This document shows positions 55,153 to 62,769 of a stretch of DNA of 64,000 nt, piece after piece. Source of the stretch: Dyella sp. SG609. Lineage in GTDB: Bacteria; Pseudomonadota; Gammaproteobacteria; Xanthomonadales; Rhodanobacteraceae. Positions within the stretch are counted from its first letter, which is position 1. Every line of letters starts with the position of its first letter. The DNA lies in contig NZ_JAAZQJ010000005.1 of the NCBI RefSeq assembly GCF_012275375.1, positions 337,657 to 401,656 of the forward strand, written 5' to 3'. Below the pieces are notes generated by a model, which had not been told where the DNA came from, searched no databases, and worked only from the letters and a program-made list of their open reading frames with translations. The position numbers and the translations under genes are program-made.

Positions 55153-55361
55153 TTCTCACCCCTCTTGGCCGCATCGAGCGTCAGATTGACAGTGCCCTTG
55201 AAGCACTCATCGCACACCAGATATTCGCTCTGGACGTTAGGCAATCCGCCACCCAGGCGAGGAAGCGAGACCGTCACTGTGAACCAGTGGTTTGCCTGAT
55301 GCAGGCCATTGGCATCAGGCGAGATGCGATCACAGGTATCGCACTTGAGGAGCTTAGCCAT
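55149..55361 (-). CDS. Small zinc-ribbon-like phage protein
   Basis: A 70-residue protein with paired cysteines CDTC near the N-terminus and CDEC near the C-terminus, a likely zinc ribbon. ATG at 55361 is selected by GAGAGG eight bases upstream; ATG at 55367 is too close to it. Function unknown. Confidence 0.65.
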   Translation of the reverse strand: MAKLLKCDTCDRISPDANGLHQANHWFTVTVSLPRLGGGLPNVQSEYLVCDECFKGTVNLTLDAAKRGEK

Positions 55362-55848
55362 TCCCATCACCTCTCTTGGCCGCGATGGCTTGGTCTCTCG
55401 CACACTGACTGCATAGCGCTGGTCCGCCGCAGCGTGCCTTCACGCCGTCAGGTCTCGCCCACGCATGGCCGTGGCCGGAGTTGGTTCCGACACGTAGTGT
55501 GTCGAACCATCCGAGCGGTTTAGGCGCTACTGCCTGGTTGCCCGTCTTCGCCGCCACGGCCTCGATTCGACGAGTTGCCGCGACCACTTCGTCCGTCAGG
55601 TGGTGCGACATAGACACATCGCCGAAGTGCGAGAAGATGAAGCGCATCAGCGTGAATGCGTCGTTCGCATCTACCGAGCATTCCTCGGCAGTTGCGCTGG
55701 CATGGGAGAGGGCGGCTTGCCATGCACTCCATGCGATGCGAGTCTCGCGGTAGTTGTAGTCGTGGCCGTCGATTCTCTTGCCGATGTAGATGCCATTGTC
55801 ACGACACCATGCCTCGAAGTCCGCGCGCACCTTCTGCTCGTCGGTCAT
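55354..55848 (-). CDS. Phage hypothetical protein, 164 residues
   Basis: The N-terminal part DEQKVRADFEAWCRDNG and YRETRIAWSAWQAALSHA resembles small phage proteins that start with an 'FEAW ... W-x-AW' pattern. The C-terminus has a Cys cluster (CGGPALCSQCARDQ) that could bind zinc. GGAGG stands six to seven bases before ATG 55848. It is coupled by ATGA to the gene upstream. Confidence 0.65.
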   Translation of the reverse strand: MTDEQKVRADFEAWCRDNGIYIGKRIDGHDYNYRETRIAWSAWQAALSHASATAEECSVDANDAFTLMRFIFSHFGDVSMSHHLTDEVVAATRRIEAVAAKTGNQAVAPKPLGWFDTLRVGTNSGHGHAWARPDGVKARCGGPALCSQCARDQAIAAKRGDGNG

Positions 55849-56006
55849 GGCTGCACCTCCGGCTTGACTACGCCAATGCGACGCTTGCCGCACTTTTCGC
55901 ATTCATAGCGTCCGCGTTTCATGATATGGACCATGAACCCGCGCTCGGTTCTAACGATGACGTTCTTTAACCACTTCCACTTGTGGCGTTTGCAGGCAGC
56001 GATCAT
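55845..56006 (-). CDS. Small basic zinc-ribbon phage protein
   Basis: A 53-residue protein with many Lys and Arg residues (MIAACKRHKWKWLKNVIV) and a C-terminal CEKCGKRR knuckle. One zinc could be held by the N-terminal Cys/His pair and the C-terminal CxxC. Possibly nucleic-acid binding. Start ATG 56006 touches the upstream stop. Confidence 0.6.
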   Translation of the reverse strand: MIAACKRHKWKWLKNVIVRTERGFMVHIMKRGRYECEKCGKRRIGVVKPEVQP

Positions 56007-56767
56007 CACCCCTTCTCCTTCCCGGCGAGCGTCGGGGCGGCGGATAGCATCGACACATAGGCATTGCGTGCTGCGCGCTGACGAGTCGGCATCTGTGGTC
56101 GGCGCGTGTAGTCCACATCGCATTTAAGCGATGCCGATCCAGCCATAATCATCTTCTGTGTCGGCTCACGGGGCACCAGCACCATCCCCTCCGGCACGGC
56201 CGCGCGCTCGGCGCTGTGCATCGCGATGATGGGCGGCGCACATCCTCCGCACTCCACCACCTTCCCCTGCGCCTCACCGCCTTGCGCGGCTTGCGAGTGG
56301 GGTTGGGATTCGTTCATGTGAGACAGCATCACTTCGCGGCAGTCATTCCAGCCGGCGTTGTATTCATGCTCACGAACAGTCACCCCGTTGCGTGGCAGTT
56401 CCTCCGGCACCTTCGCCGCCATAGGCTGCGCCATACGCGCGGAGAGGGATTCGCCGAATGACTCTTCGATCCAGAGATGGATGTTGGACAGTTCCCAGCC
56501 CTGATGCACGAATACGAAGTCTGCTACCTGTCGAAGTGCGGCCATGACATCGGAGGCGTAGACCATGCCATCCGTCATCTGCACCGGATCGCGGGTGAGG
56601 TGGGCGTCGATGAACGTCTTAATGGTCGTAGCCATTTCGTCCTCTATTTCACGCAACACTTCGTGACCGACGTCAAAGGCTGCATCGAAACCACTACGCC
56701 CACAAAGGTTGCGGATTAATACGTCGACAAGACCACTGATGCCATGTTTAGGCGTCATCTCACTCAT
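56006..56767 (-). CDS. Phage hypothetical protein, 253 residues
   Basis: Acidic N-terminal helical region (FDVGHEVLREIEDEMATTIK), a middle with EHEYNAGWNDCREVMLSHMN, and a C-terminal segment MVLVPREPTQKMIMAGSASL seen at the C-terminus of many unrelated phage proteins. The whole may be mosaic. GGAGAC precedes ATG 56767, which lies inside the upstream gene. Function unknown. Confidence 0.65.
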   Translation of the reverse strand: MSEMTPKHGISGLVDVLIRNLCGRSGFDAAFDVGHEVLREIEDEMATTIKTFIDAHLTRDPVQMTDGMVYASDVMAALRQVADFVFVHQGWELSNIHLWIEESFGESLSARMAQPMAAKVPEELPRNGVTVREHEYNAGWNDCREVMLSHMNESQPHSQAAQGGEAQGKVVECGGCAPPIIAMHSAERAAVPEGMVLVPREPTQKMIMAGSASLKCDVDYTRRPQMPTRQRAARNAYVSMLSAAPTLAGKEKG

Positions 56768-57128
56768 GGCTGTCTCCGATGGCTGCTCGGGTGGCGTCGA
56801 TGGTGGCATCCAGTTCATCAACAAGCTCGGGCGCCTCATAGCTCTCACAATCGCTGCGGTAGTTTTCCAACTCAGCGAGTGCTCGCTTCATGACGCCACG
56901 CAGGCGAGCGAGTCCGTCTTCTGCTGCTGAGAAAAGATCAGCTCGGACATATTGAACTTCTACGTCGAGCACTGGCTCTTTCCACCAGCTAACGCCGTCG
57001 CAGTCGACTGGAAATGGCTTATCGCTATCCCATTCCTGGTCGGATACTTGAAGAAAAATCCGCTCCGGAGCTGTGAGCACCACCTTAGCCACATCGCGCA
57101 GATGTTCGTGGTTGGTGGTCATGCTCAT
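56760..57128 (-). CDS. Phage hypothetical protein, 122 residues
   Basis: N-terminal VVLTAPERIFLQVSDQEWDS and DVEVQYVRADLF give the common 'PERI.L.....YVRAD' pattern of small phage accessory proteins; a charged helix follows (LARLRGVMKRALAELENYRS). No enzymatic motif. ATG 57128, with ATG 57122 also possible. Confidence 0.65.
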   Translation of the reverse strand: MSMTTNHEHLRDVAKVVLTAPERIFLQVSDQEWDSDKPFPVDCDGVSWWKEPVLDVEVQYVRADLFSAAEDGLARLRGVMKRALAELENYRSDCESYEAPELVDELDATIDATRAAIGDSHE

Positions 57129-57388
57129 ACCTTCCTCCCCGTAATCTCGCGTTCAACCTCGTACGTCATTTCCGAATTAATGGCGGAAGAAATGCGGTAT
57201 AGAAGGTGCATGCCGGCTGATTGCTGCTCTGGCTGAATGCAAGCCTCGCGCATGATGCCTTCTCGATCACGGATAACGACCCATATAGGCATGTTCGACC
57301 ATCCAGGCCCAGCGCAGGGCTTTGCATAGGCGGTTACGATTGATTCGCCATCCTTCAATTCAAGAGAAGTACGCAGTCTTTTGCTCAT
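57125..57388 (-). CDS. Phage hypothetical protein, 87 residues
   Basis: Small mixed protein (LKDGESIVTAYAKPCAGPGW, PIWVVIRDREGIMREACIQ). No recognised domain. ATG 57388 overlaps the upstream gene's stop by four bases, which decides this start over an upstream frame extension. Confidence 0.6.
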   Translation of the reverse strand: MSKRLRTSLELKDGESIVTAYAKPCAGPGWSNMPIWVVIRDREGIMREACIQPEQQSAGMHLLYRISSAINSEMTYEVEREITGRKV

Positions 57389-57588
57389 ACATCCTCCATG
57401 TCTAACTCGGAATTGCCTGCATCTGTTAGATAGATGCGACCATTCGTATCCTCGGAGACATAGAGGTGGTATTTCAGCTGCTTCCACAGCGTTTCACCAA
57501 TGGGGTCGTAATCATCGATAAAATGATCTTTCGTCGCTCCGCCATTGGTATTCCTCACGTACTGCAAATATTGCTTTAGGTTGCTCAT
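57385..57588 (-). CDS. Phage hypothetical protein, 67 residues
   Basis: Starts MSNLKQYLQYVRNTNGGATK and ends acidic (GNSELDMEDV). No domain recognised. Start 57588 gives ATGA overlap with the gene upstream, matching the packing of the operon; GGGGGATGT lies just before it. Confidence 0.6.
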   Translation of the reverse strand: MSNLKQYLQYVRNTNGGATKDHFIDDYDPIGETLWKQLKYHLYVSEDTNGRIYLTDAGNSELDMEDV

Positions 57589-57872
57589 ACATCCCCCTTC
57601 TTGGCTCGGGTGGAGTCGATGGCTTGGCGCATGTTTTCCCACGGCTCATCCTCTCCGCACCACTGATTTTCAGTGCAGTGATGGGATGCCTCTAACAATC
57701 GATCCGCAGAATTAATCAACATCTCCACCTCCGCTTGCAGGCGGGTGCGGTCGGCGAGGAGGGATTCAACCAATTCGGGAGCGCAACGCGCGCCGGTTAT
57801 GGCGTGATACTCAAGCGCGTTGCGCACCTGCTCATCCGTGTAACTCGTCATAGGGAGTGGCCTTTGGCTCAT
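57585..57872 (-). CDS. Phage hypothetical protein, 95 residues
   Basis: Helical protein (YTDEQVRNALEYHAITGARC, LLADRTRLQAEVEMLINSAD) with a short coiled coil and a Cys/His patch (SHHCTENQWC). ATG 57872 overlaps the stop of the Gly-Tyr peptide gene by four bases. Confidence 0.6.
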   Translation of the reverse strand: MSQRPLPMTSYTDEQVRNALEYHAITGARCAPELVESLLADRTRLQAEVEMLINSADRLLEASHHCTENQWCGEDEPWENMRQAIDSTRAKKGDV

Positions 57873-57994
57873 GGCTGAGCGCTCTTAGTCGTAAGTGAAT
57901 AGGGATAGTTGCCGTCGCCGTAGCCGTAGCCGTAGCCGTAGCCGTAGCCGTAGCCGTAGCCGTAGCCGTAGCCGTAGCCCTTCGGGTACTTCAT
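57869..57994 (-). CDS. Gly-Tyr repeat peptide, short copy
   Basis: A 41-residue peptide beginning MKYPKGYGYGYG. It continues with uninterrupted Gly-Tyr dipeptides and ends DGNYPYSLTTKSAQP. The coding repeat is the hexamer GGCTAC, iterated almost perfectly. Start and stop codons overlap both neighbours (ATGA on each side), which argues that it is translated and not a mere satellite. Function unknown; Gly-Tyr repeats can self-associate or phase-separate. Confidence 0.6.
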   Translation of the reverse strand: MKYPKGYGYGYGYGYGYGYGYGYGYGDGNYPYSLTTKSAQP

Positions 57995-58206
57995 CGCGTC
58001 ACCAAGGGGTAGGGGTAAGCGCCGTAGCCGTAGCCGTTGCCGTTGCCGTAGCCGTTGCCGTAGCCGTTGCCGTAGCCGTAGCCGTAGCCGTTGCCGTCGC
58101 CGTAGCCGTCGCCGTAGCCGTAGCCGTTGCCGTTGCCGTAGCCGTTGCCGTAGCCGTAGCCGTAGCCGTCGCCGTAGCCGTAGCCGTAGCCCTTCGGGTA
58201 CTTCAT
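57991..58206 (-). CDS. Gly-Tyr/Asn/Asp repeat peptide, long copy
   Basis: A 71-residue peptide with the same start as the short copy (MKYPKGYGYGYG). Gly alternates with Tyr, Asn or Asp and the C-terminus is AYPYPLVTR. The hexamers GGC-TAC, GGC-AAC and GGC-GAC differ only in the first base of the second codon. Its start touches the stop of the VWA gene and its stop overlaps the short copy, giving a duplicated, coupled pair. Hexamer tracts are prone to slippage in whole codon pairs, so length may vary without frameshift. Confidence 0.62.
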   Translation of the reverse strand: MKYPKGYGYGYGDGYGYGYGNGYGNGNGYGYGDGYGDGNGYGYGYGNGYGNGYGNGNGYGYGAYPYPLVTR

Positions 58207-59261
58207 TAGGCTTGCGCCACATCGGTGCCGCGGAGGACGCGCGCCAGGTTGGTGCAATCACAACCAATGGGGACGCAAATAACACTGGTTGAGCGATCAA
58301 CCTGACCAATCCTGTCCGACACCGGATCATCATCGGTGATGATGATTGCCAGCTTCGGCTTAGTGCTCTGCAGATGTGCGGGAATCAACTGGTAGGGCGT
58401 ATCGCCGCCGCCGCCGTAGTCTTTGTCTGAAAGCTTTCCATTACCGAAAAACCACACGTCCGAGCGGATGGAAGATCCGTACCTTGCGAGAAGCTCCTTA
58501 AGCCTCTGCTCAGCCATGCGCGTCTTCTGTGGCGTGAACGAACCGCTACGATCTACGAAAATCTCTACCAGCGGCGGACGGGGAGTGGAAATTGATCCGG
58601 CCGGGAGAAGTGAAACATTGTCATATCTACGGGATGGACGACGATAAGAACGCTCACGCTCGATACGAACACGCAGCGCAGCATCTACCGCGCAAGTGAG
58701 TGATGGTGTCCGGTTCTTCAGCAAGGCGTAGCTTGCCTCAGCGGCAACCTGCGATTCCTTCTGTCTCTCGTCGCTGTCAAGCTTCTCCCTAGCGGCAATG
58801 GACACCGCTCCGCCGTCTATTTCTTCCGAGTCACTACTATCGCCATCACCCATGCCGCAACCGCAGCACTGCATGGACGGTTTCTGCTCTGGATGGGTGA
58901 CGAGCCACTCATAAATGTCTTCGGCCAACACAACATCGTCAGGCAAGCCCTTAATCGAGCCAGGTAGGTATCCACCTGCTAGGCGCGAACGCGGTGCATT
59001 GATATTGTCGATGTCGGTCTGGTCGTAGATCGTCCTGGCGATCTCCATTTCGCAGGCGATTACCCAAAGCTCTTGTATGGCTTCCTTCGGGCGTCGCCGG
59101 TTATGGGCTGACCAGACATGTCCCTGCTCATGCCTGAGCGTCGTCCTGTATTCGGACTTATTCAGCTCAGATGCGAGGTAGATTCGGACAAAGTCCGTCT
59201 TTCCAGGAGCACCCACCACATGCATGGGCTGACGGACTATGGGGGCGGCGGTCAGTTGCAT
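58206..59261 (-). CDS. HExxH metallopeptidase-like / VWA-domain protein (DUF2201-type)
   Basis: A 351-residue protein with two domains. Residues ~1-125 resemble the DUF2201 N-terminal putative metallopeptidase: HEQGH at 44-48 (LRHEQGHVWSAHNRRRPKEA), then a helix with LWVIACEMEIARTIY and VLAEDIYEWL. Residues ~228-351 form a VWA-like domain with the MIDAS motif DRSGS at 237-241, a GGGGDTPYQLIP loop and IIITDDDP. A Cys-rich linker (MQCCGCGMGDGDSSDSEEID) joins them. It directly follows the AAA+ gene, giving a MoxR-VWA type pair as in Mg-chelatase or RavA-ViaA systems. Substrate unknown. Confidence 0.85.
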   Translation of the reverse strand: MQLTAAPIVRQPMHVVGAPGKTDFVRIYLASELNKSEYRTTLRHEQGHVWSAHNRRRPKEAIQELWVIACEMEIARTIYDQTDIDNINAPRSRLAGGYLPGSIKGLPDDVVLAEDIYEWLVTHPEQKPSMQCCGCGMGDGDSSDSEEIDGGAVSIAAREKLDSDERQKESQVAAEASYALLKNRTPSLTCAVDAALRVRIERERSYRRPSRRYDNVSLLPAGSISTPRPPLVEIFVDRSGSFTPQKTRMAEQRLKELLARYGSSIRSDVWFFGNGKLSDKDYGGGGDTPYQLIPAHLQSTKPKLAIIITDDDPVSDRIGQVDRSTSVICVPIGCDCTNLARVLRGTDVAQA

Positions 59262-59263
59262 GG

Positions 59264-60049
59264 TTACACCCTGAGGACAGGACGGTTCTTGTTCTTCGAG
59301 ACGCCGCTCCGCGCATTCATGATCGAGTGATTCATGACTTCGTTTCGCGTATGCGTGACGATGTGGAGGATCTGGCTGGCCGAAGCCGGCGTGAGAAGGC
59401 CGCGCATGATCGAGTCGAAACCTTCATCGGTTCCGGTGCGCTCAAGAACCTTAAGAGCCATCGTCAGCGTGCGCGGTGTGGTGATTCGCTTGGACAGGCC
59501 TTCGCCAACCATGTCGAAAATGGCAAGCTCACCATTTCGTACCGAGGAAATCACCATCTTGGCCTCGTTGGAGGCGAACTGCTTGTCGGCCCATTCCGAC
59601 CATGCGCACACATCGGGCATATAGTCGATGGCGGAGAAGCGCGACATCATCGCGTCACTGATTCCATCGCCCCCACCGAATTCAGGGGGATTGGCCGCTG
59701 CGACGATGCACGTCTTGTTGGGAAGCGATGCATTGCCGACTCGTCGCGAGGCGACCAGGGTGAGAAGCGTGTCAGCCACAGCCCTGCGCGATTTGTCCAG
59801 CTCGTCCAGAAACAGGACGGTGCTTTGTCCTTTGTCGGAAGCCTCCTGCAGGCGACGGAAGATCGAGGGAATCGTCCGATAGTCGTACTCACCCTCGCGA
59901 TACGGCAGGCCGGCGATGTCTTCCTCCACCAGCGTGGACGTAAGCACGACTTCGGCGTGATCGAAATGAGCCTGGACACTGGCGGTCTTGCCCACGCCGG
60001 GCGGACCGATCAGCAGAATGGGAACATCGGGCGAAAACAGATGGTTCAT
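59264..60049 (-). CDS. MoxR-like AAA+ ATPase
   Basis: A 261-residue AAA+ protein. Walker A is GPPGVGKT (15-22), Walker B VLFLDELD (78-85), sensor-1 Asn120 in VAAANPPEFGGGDG, and an arginine finger near Arg137 (DAMMSRFSAIDY). The short lid fits the MoxR/AAA_5 clade. MoxR ATPases remodel or activate partner proteins together with a VWA protein, which here is encoded 2 bases downstream. Its place between recombination genes and packed small genes suggests a phage replication, takeover or host-protein-remodelling function. Confidence 0.9.
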   Translation of the reverse strand: MNHLFSPDVPILLIGPPGVGKTASVQAHFDHAEVVLTSTLVEEDIAGLPYREGEYDYRTIPSIFRRLQEASDKGQSTVLFLDELDKSRRAVADTLLTLVASRRVGNASLPNKTCIVAAANPPEFGGGDGISDAMMSRFSAIDYMPDVCAWSEWADKQFASNEAKMVISSVRNGELAIFDMVGEGLSKRITTPRTLTMALKVLERTGTDEGFDSIMRGLLTPASASQILHIVTHTRNEVMNHSIMNARSGVSKNKNRPVLRV

Positions 60050-60074
60050 AGCAGCTCTCCCTTATGCCCGAGGA

Positions 60075-60350
60075 TCAGCGCAGCGTGGTGCCCTTGAAGG
60101 CGTACAGGTCGATGGCCGGGAGGATGGCGAAGACGGCCGTAACGGGGAAAAGAAGCTCTTCGTCCGCATCGAAACGATCCAGCGTGACCGTGGCCGACTT
60201 GTCGCCGCGAGCCACGCCCGGAAGGCCTTTACCACCACTGAAGCCGCCAAACATCGCGGCTTTCTTGAGGGCGATGTAACCCTCCTGGGCCTGCACCTCA
60301 GTGCCGAAGAAATAGAAGCCGCCGCTGACGGCCAGGATCTTGGTGCTCAT
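60075..60350 (-). CDS. Phage hypothetical protein, 91 residues
   Basis: Compact, beta-rich protein with Gly-rich loops (GGFYFFGTEVQAQEGYIALK, FGGFSGGKGLPGVARGDKS) and a hydrophobic C-terminus. I do not recognise it. It lies between ssb and the AAA+ gene, 25 bases before the latter, and may be part of the same functional unit. Confidence 0.65.
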   Translation of the reverse strand: MSTKILAVSGGFYFFGTEVQAQEGYIALKKAAMFGGFSGGKGLPGVARGDKSATVTLDRFDADEELLFPVTAVFAILPAIDLYAFKGTTLR

Positions 60351-60386
60351 ACGTACTCCTGCGTGTGATGTGGTTTGAACGACTCG

Positions 60387-60812
60387 TCAGAACGGCAAGT
60401 CGTCGTCTTCGAAGTTGTTGTTGTCGGCCGGCGGCGGAGCGCTGCGCTGCGTGGGGTTGCGCTGCTGTTGTTCGCCACCACCGCCAAGCATCTGCATTTC
60501 ATTGGCGACGATGTCGGTGCTGTAGCGCTCGACGCCGTCCTTGTCGGTGTACTTGTCGGTGCGCAGCGAGCCTTCGATATAGACCTGGCGGCCCTTCTTC
60601 AGGTATTCGCCGGAGATCTCGGCCAGCTTGCCGAACAGCTTCACGCGGTGCCACTCGGTGCGCTCCTGGCGCTCGCCGCTCTGCTTGTCGGTCCACTGCT
60701 CGGAGGTGGCGATGCGCAGGTTGGTGATCGCGGTGCCGTTGCCGGTGTAGCGGGTTTCGGGATCGGCGCCCAAGTTGCCGACGATGATGACTTTATTGAT
60801 GCCCCTGCTCAT
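60387..60812 (-). CDS. ssb: Single-stranded DNA-binding protein
   Basis: A 141-residue phage SSB. The OB fold is [20 protein letters not shown] through [20 protein letters not shown]; a Gln/Pro-rich linker leads to the acidic tip DDDLPF, which recruits partner proteins. Its GC and codon use are closer to the host than those of the surrounding phage genes, so it may have been captured from a bacterial ssb. It is coupled by a 4-base overlap to the Bet gene upstream. Confidence 0.96.
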   Translation of the reverse strand: MSRGINKVIIVGNLGADPETRYTGNGTAITNLRIATSEQWTDKQSGERQERTEWHRVKLFGKLAEISGEYLKKGRQVYIEGSLRTDKYTDKDGVERYSTDIVANEMQMLGGGGEQQQRNPTQRSAPPPADNNNFEDDDLPF

Positions 60813-61654
60813 GCTGCGTCCTCGATGCTTTGCTTGGGAAGTTTGGTTTTGATGACGTCACGCTCGTGCGTGGTGAAAACGCCACCCTTGGACGGGGCTA
60901 GATAAAGATCCATCTGAGCGGCCTGCGGAAGCCCGTACCACGCTTCAGCTACGGTATAGAGGTGGTCCGAGTTGTCGTCCTGATCCCACTCGGAGATCTT
61001 TGCCTTAATCAGGTCCACCGAAGGGCGGTACTGTTCGGCGGCCTCATCGCAACGCTTCTTGCGGTCATCCGTGATCGCGATGGCTGGAACGATTTCCGCT
61101 TGGTTAGATGTGGCGTCGCCCATTCGCTCAGCCTCGTCCTGCTCAAGGATGCCGGCGAAGCCGAAGGCATAGCGAGCCGCTTGAATGGTGGCCTTGTGAC
61201 GAAGCATGCGGGCCGGCCACTGTTTCCATACATCCGTATTTCGGCGGCACTCGCTCATGTATTCCGTCACTTCGACCGGATGTGAGCGGTCCTTGCGGAA
61301 GATGCGACAGGTAACCGCAAGCAGTCCGCCCTGTTCGTTCAGGACGTCCTTGAATTCCATCCCGTCAAACTGCGGGTGTGAATTGATGAGCTTCATCCAG
61401 CCGTCAACGCTGACCACGGGGACAATGCCACCACGGCTCGGGAAGGCGAAAATCTCCTTGGTGAACGGGTTGAGCTTATGCTCCTTGGCAACCAGGCAGA
61501 AGGCCGCCAACTGCTCATTGGATACGTTCGCTCCAGACATCACGGTAGCCTTTACCGTCTGGATGAAGGCCCCCTTGTCCATGCCGTAGTGACTGGCCAA
61601 GGAGCCAAGAACACCCACCGAGGCCTGCTCATTTGATACAACCATGTTCATCAA
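60809..61654 (-). CDS. bet: Phage recombination protein Bet (RecT/Redbeta family)
   Basis: Single-strand annealing protein of 281 residues. The Bet/RecT core is visible: [40 protein letters not shown], then [20 protein letters not shown] and [11 protein letters not shown]. Such proteins pair complementary single strands and mediate phage recombination with SSB. The usual 5'-3' exonuclease partner is not recognisable in the window. ATG 61654 ([10 protein letters not shown]) has several nearby in-frame Met, so the exact start is uncertain. Confidence 0.93.
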   Translation of the reverse strand: MMNMVVSNEQASVGVLGSLASHYGMDKGAFIQTVKATVMSGANVSNEQLAAFCLVAKEHKLNPFTKEIFAFPSRGGIVPVVSVDGWMKLINSHPQFDGMEFKDVLNEQGGLLAVTCRIFRKDRSHPVEVTEYMSECRRNTDVWKQWPARMLRHKATIQAARYAFGFAGILEQDEAERMGDATSNQAEIVPAIAITDDRKKRCDEAAEQYRPSVDLIKAKISEWDQDDNSDHLYTVAEAWYGLPQAAQMDLYLAPSKGGVFTTHERDVIKTKLPKQSIEDAA

Positions 61655-61740
61655 ATTGCTCCGAGTTAATTAGTCCCGGTGCTGCTGCAACGCCGCCGGG
61701 AGCGGCGCGGGAGGTCCACCAGCAGCTAGAGGGAGTCGCA

Positions 61741-61821
61741 TCACGCCGCTAGACGCAGTGCAATGAGAATCGGGATATCAATCGCTATGAACGCTGAGAG
61801 GAGCTGCTTGATCGTTTTCAT
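61741..61821 (-). CDS. Candidate 26-residue membrane peptide
   Basis: An open frame of 26 residues reads MKTIKQLLSAFIAIDIPILI and ends ALRLAA: a positively charged start and one hydrophobic helix, the shape of small phage membrane peptides. It begins 3 bases after the stop of the upstream gene. No strong ribosome site is visible, so translation would rely on coupling. The rest of the gap before bet (61655-61740) holds nothing I can name. Confidence 0.35.
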   Translation of the reverse strand: MKTIKQLLSAFIAIDIPILIALRLAA

Positions 61822-61824
61822 GGG

Positions 61825-62145
61825 TCAGTAAGGCTCAATGGAAGCGTTGCGTTCGGTGATGTTGTCCTCGGCCTTCTGATCAAGCCGCTTGTCCACGGCT
61901 TGCGCACAAAGATTGCCGAAGTAAAGATGGTCGCCATCGCGAAGTGCGCTGATGGCTTCGAGAACCTTGGGGTCGTTGCGATGGCCGCGCAGGTAAGAGA
62001 GGAAGTCACACAGCGCTTCGCTCACCTCCTGGTCATCGGCGTATAGCTCAGCCGACTCGCGCTCAATCGCTGCGTCCCGATATTCTTGGCGATCACGTTC
62101 GCGGTCGTGGAAGTCGCCCATTCCAAGCGCAAGGACGGCGTTCAC
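61825..62145 (-). CDS. Phage hypothetical protein, 106 residues
   Basis: Acidic, highly charged helical protein (GDFHDRERDRQEYRDAAIER, EVSEALCDFLSYLRGHRNDP). GTG 62145 is chosen because it overlaps the upstream stop as GTGA, like other junctions of the operon; the open frame continues to 62205 but would overlap the upstream gene heavily. No domain recognised. Its position just before bet would suit a recombination accessory protein. Confidence 0.6.
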   Translation of the reverse strand: MNAVLALGMGDFHDRERDRQEYRDAAIERESAELYADDQEVSEALCDFLSYLRGHRNDPKVLEAISALRDGDHLYFGNLCAQAVDKRLDQKAEDNITERNASIEPY

Positions 62146-62333
62146 TGCTTCGTCTTCCACGTTGCGACGGAGGCTTCCGGATCGATCTGCTTCCAGCCGT
62201 ACCACGGCCCGATGTAGTCGATTAGGCGTACGAAGCCGTCGTTGGGCAGAGCGACCTTGGCGCGATAGCAGCGCTCAAGCTTCCAGATGTTCGTCTGGTG
62301 ATCGCCTTGAATGAGGCGGAGTTGGATGCTCAT
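62142..62333 (-). CDS. Phage hypothetical protein, 63 residues
   Basis: Small protein (MSIQLRLIQGDHQTNIWKLE, GFVRLIDYIGPWYGWKQIDP) rich in aromatic residues. No family recognised. Four-base overlaps with both neighbours. Confidence 0.6.
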   Translation of the reverse strand: MSIQLRLIQGDHQTNIWKLERCYRAKVALPNDGFVRLIDYIGPWYGWKQIDPEASVATWKTKQ

Positions 62334-62557
62334 GACTGCACACCTCCGACGCGGGCGAGGGCGGCGTTGAGGCGCTTGATGGTCATCCCCAACATCGCTG
62401 CATCAGATTCAACTTCACGCGAGGCTTCGATCAGCTCGGCAACGACGTCGTGCACGTCGCGCATCGACTCACCACAGTTGAGGATGCGTGCCAGCACATC
62501 GACCTTCTCGCCAGCCGCCTGCTTCGCCAGCATCTCGTAGTGGGTGCGGGGGTTCAT
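62330..62557 (-). CDS. Phage hypothetical protein, 75 residues
   Basis: Helical protein (YEMLAKQAAGEKVDVLARIL, DVVAELIEASREVESDAAML). No recognised domain. ATG 62557 overlaps the upstream stop. Confidence 0.6.
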   Translation of the reverse strand: MNPRTHYEMLAKQAAGEKVDVLARILNCGESMRDVHDVVAELIEASREVESDAAMLGMTIKRLNAALARVGGVQS

Positions 62558-62766
62558 GCCACCGCCCCACGATGCGCATCGGCGTACTCACGCGCCATCG
62601 CCGCATTGATCCGAGCCGCATACATCCGTTGCGCGGCCATCTGTGCCATCTGCGGATCGGGGTATGTGCCGGGAGTGCGGAATACGGTCTCGTAGGTCTC
62701 AGCGTTGACCGCTTCACCGCGGAAGCTGTCGCCGATCAGTTCGGCGTAGAAGTTGACGGTGGGCAT
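62554..62766 (-). CDS. Phage hypothetical protein, 70 residues
   Basis: Starts PTVNFYAELIGDSFRGEAVN and ends in an Ala/Arg-rich helix (MAAQRMYAARINAAMAREYA). No recognised domain. It lies 3 bases after the first gene of the operon. Confidence 0.6.
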   Translation of the reverse strand: MPTVNFYAELIGDSFRGEAVNAETYETVFRTPGTYPDPQMAQMAAQRMYAARINAAMAREYADAHRGAVA

Positions 62767-62769
62767 GGC

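Larger units (their letters stand above)
57869..58206. repeat. Hexanucleotide repeat tract (GCCGTA/GCCGTT/GCCGTC)
   Basis: Dozens of hexamers, read on the plus strand as GCCGTW/GCCGTC, in two blocks (about 57913-57978 and 58020-58190) split by a short unique segment. They encode the two Gly-Tyr peptides on the minus strand. This is direct tandem repetition, not a CRISPR array. Confidence 0.9.

Noticed and set aside
57913-58190. Possible CRISPR array
   Set aside because: The units are contiguous hexamers without spacers, so this is a coding tandem repeat.
57895-58209. Plus-strand frame coding a long Arg-Ser repeat
   Set aside because: It is the antisense of the Gly-Tyr hexamer tract; it has no ribosome site and the minus-strand frames interlock with their neighbours.
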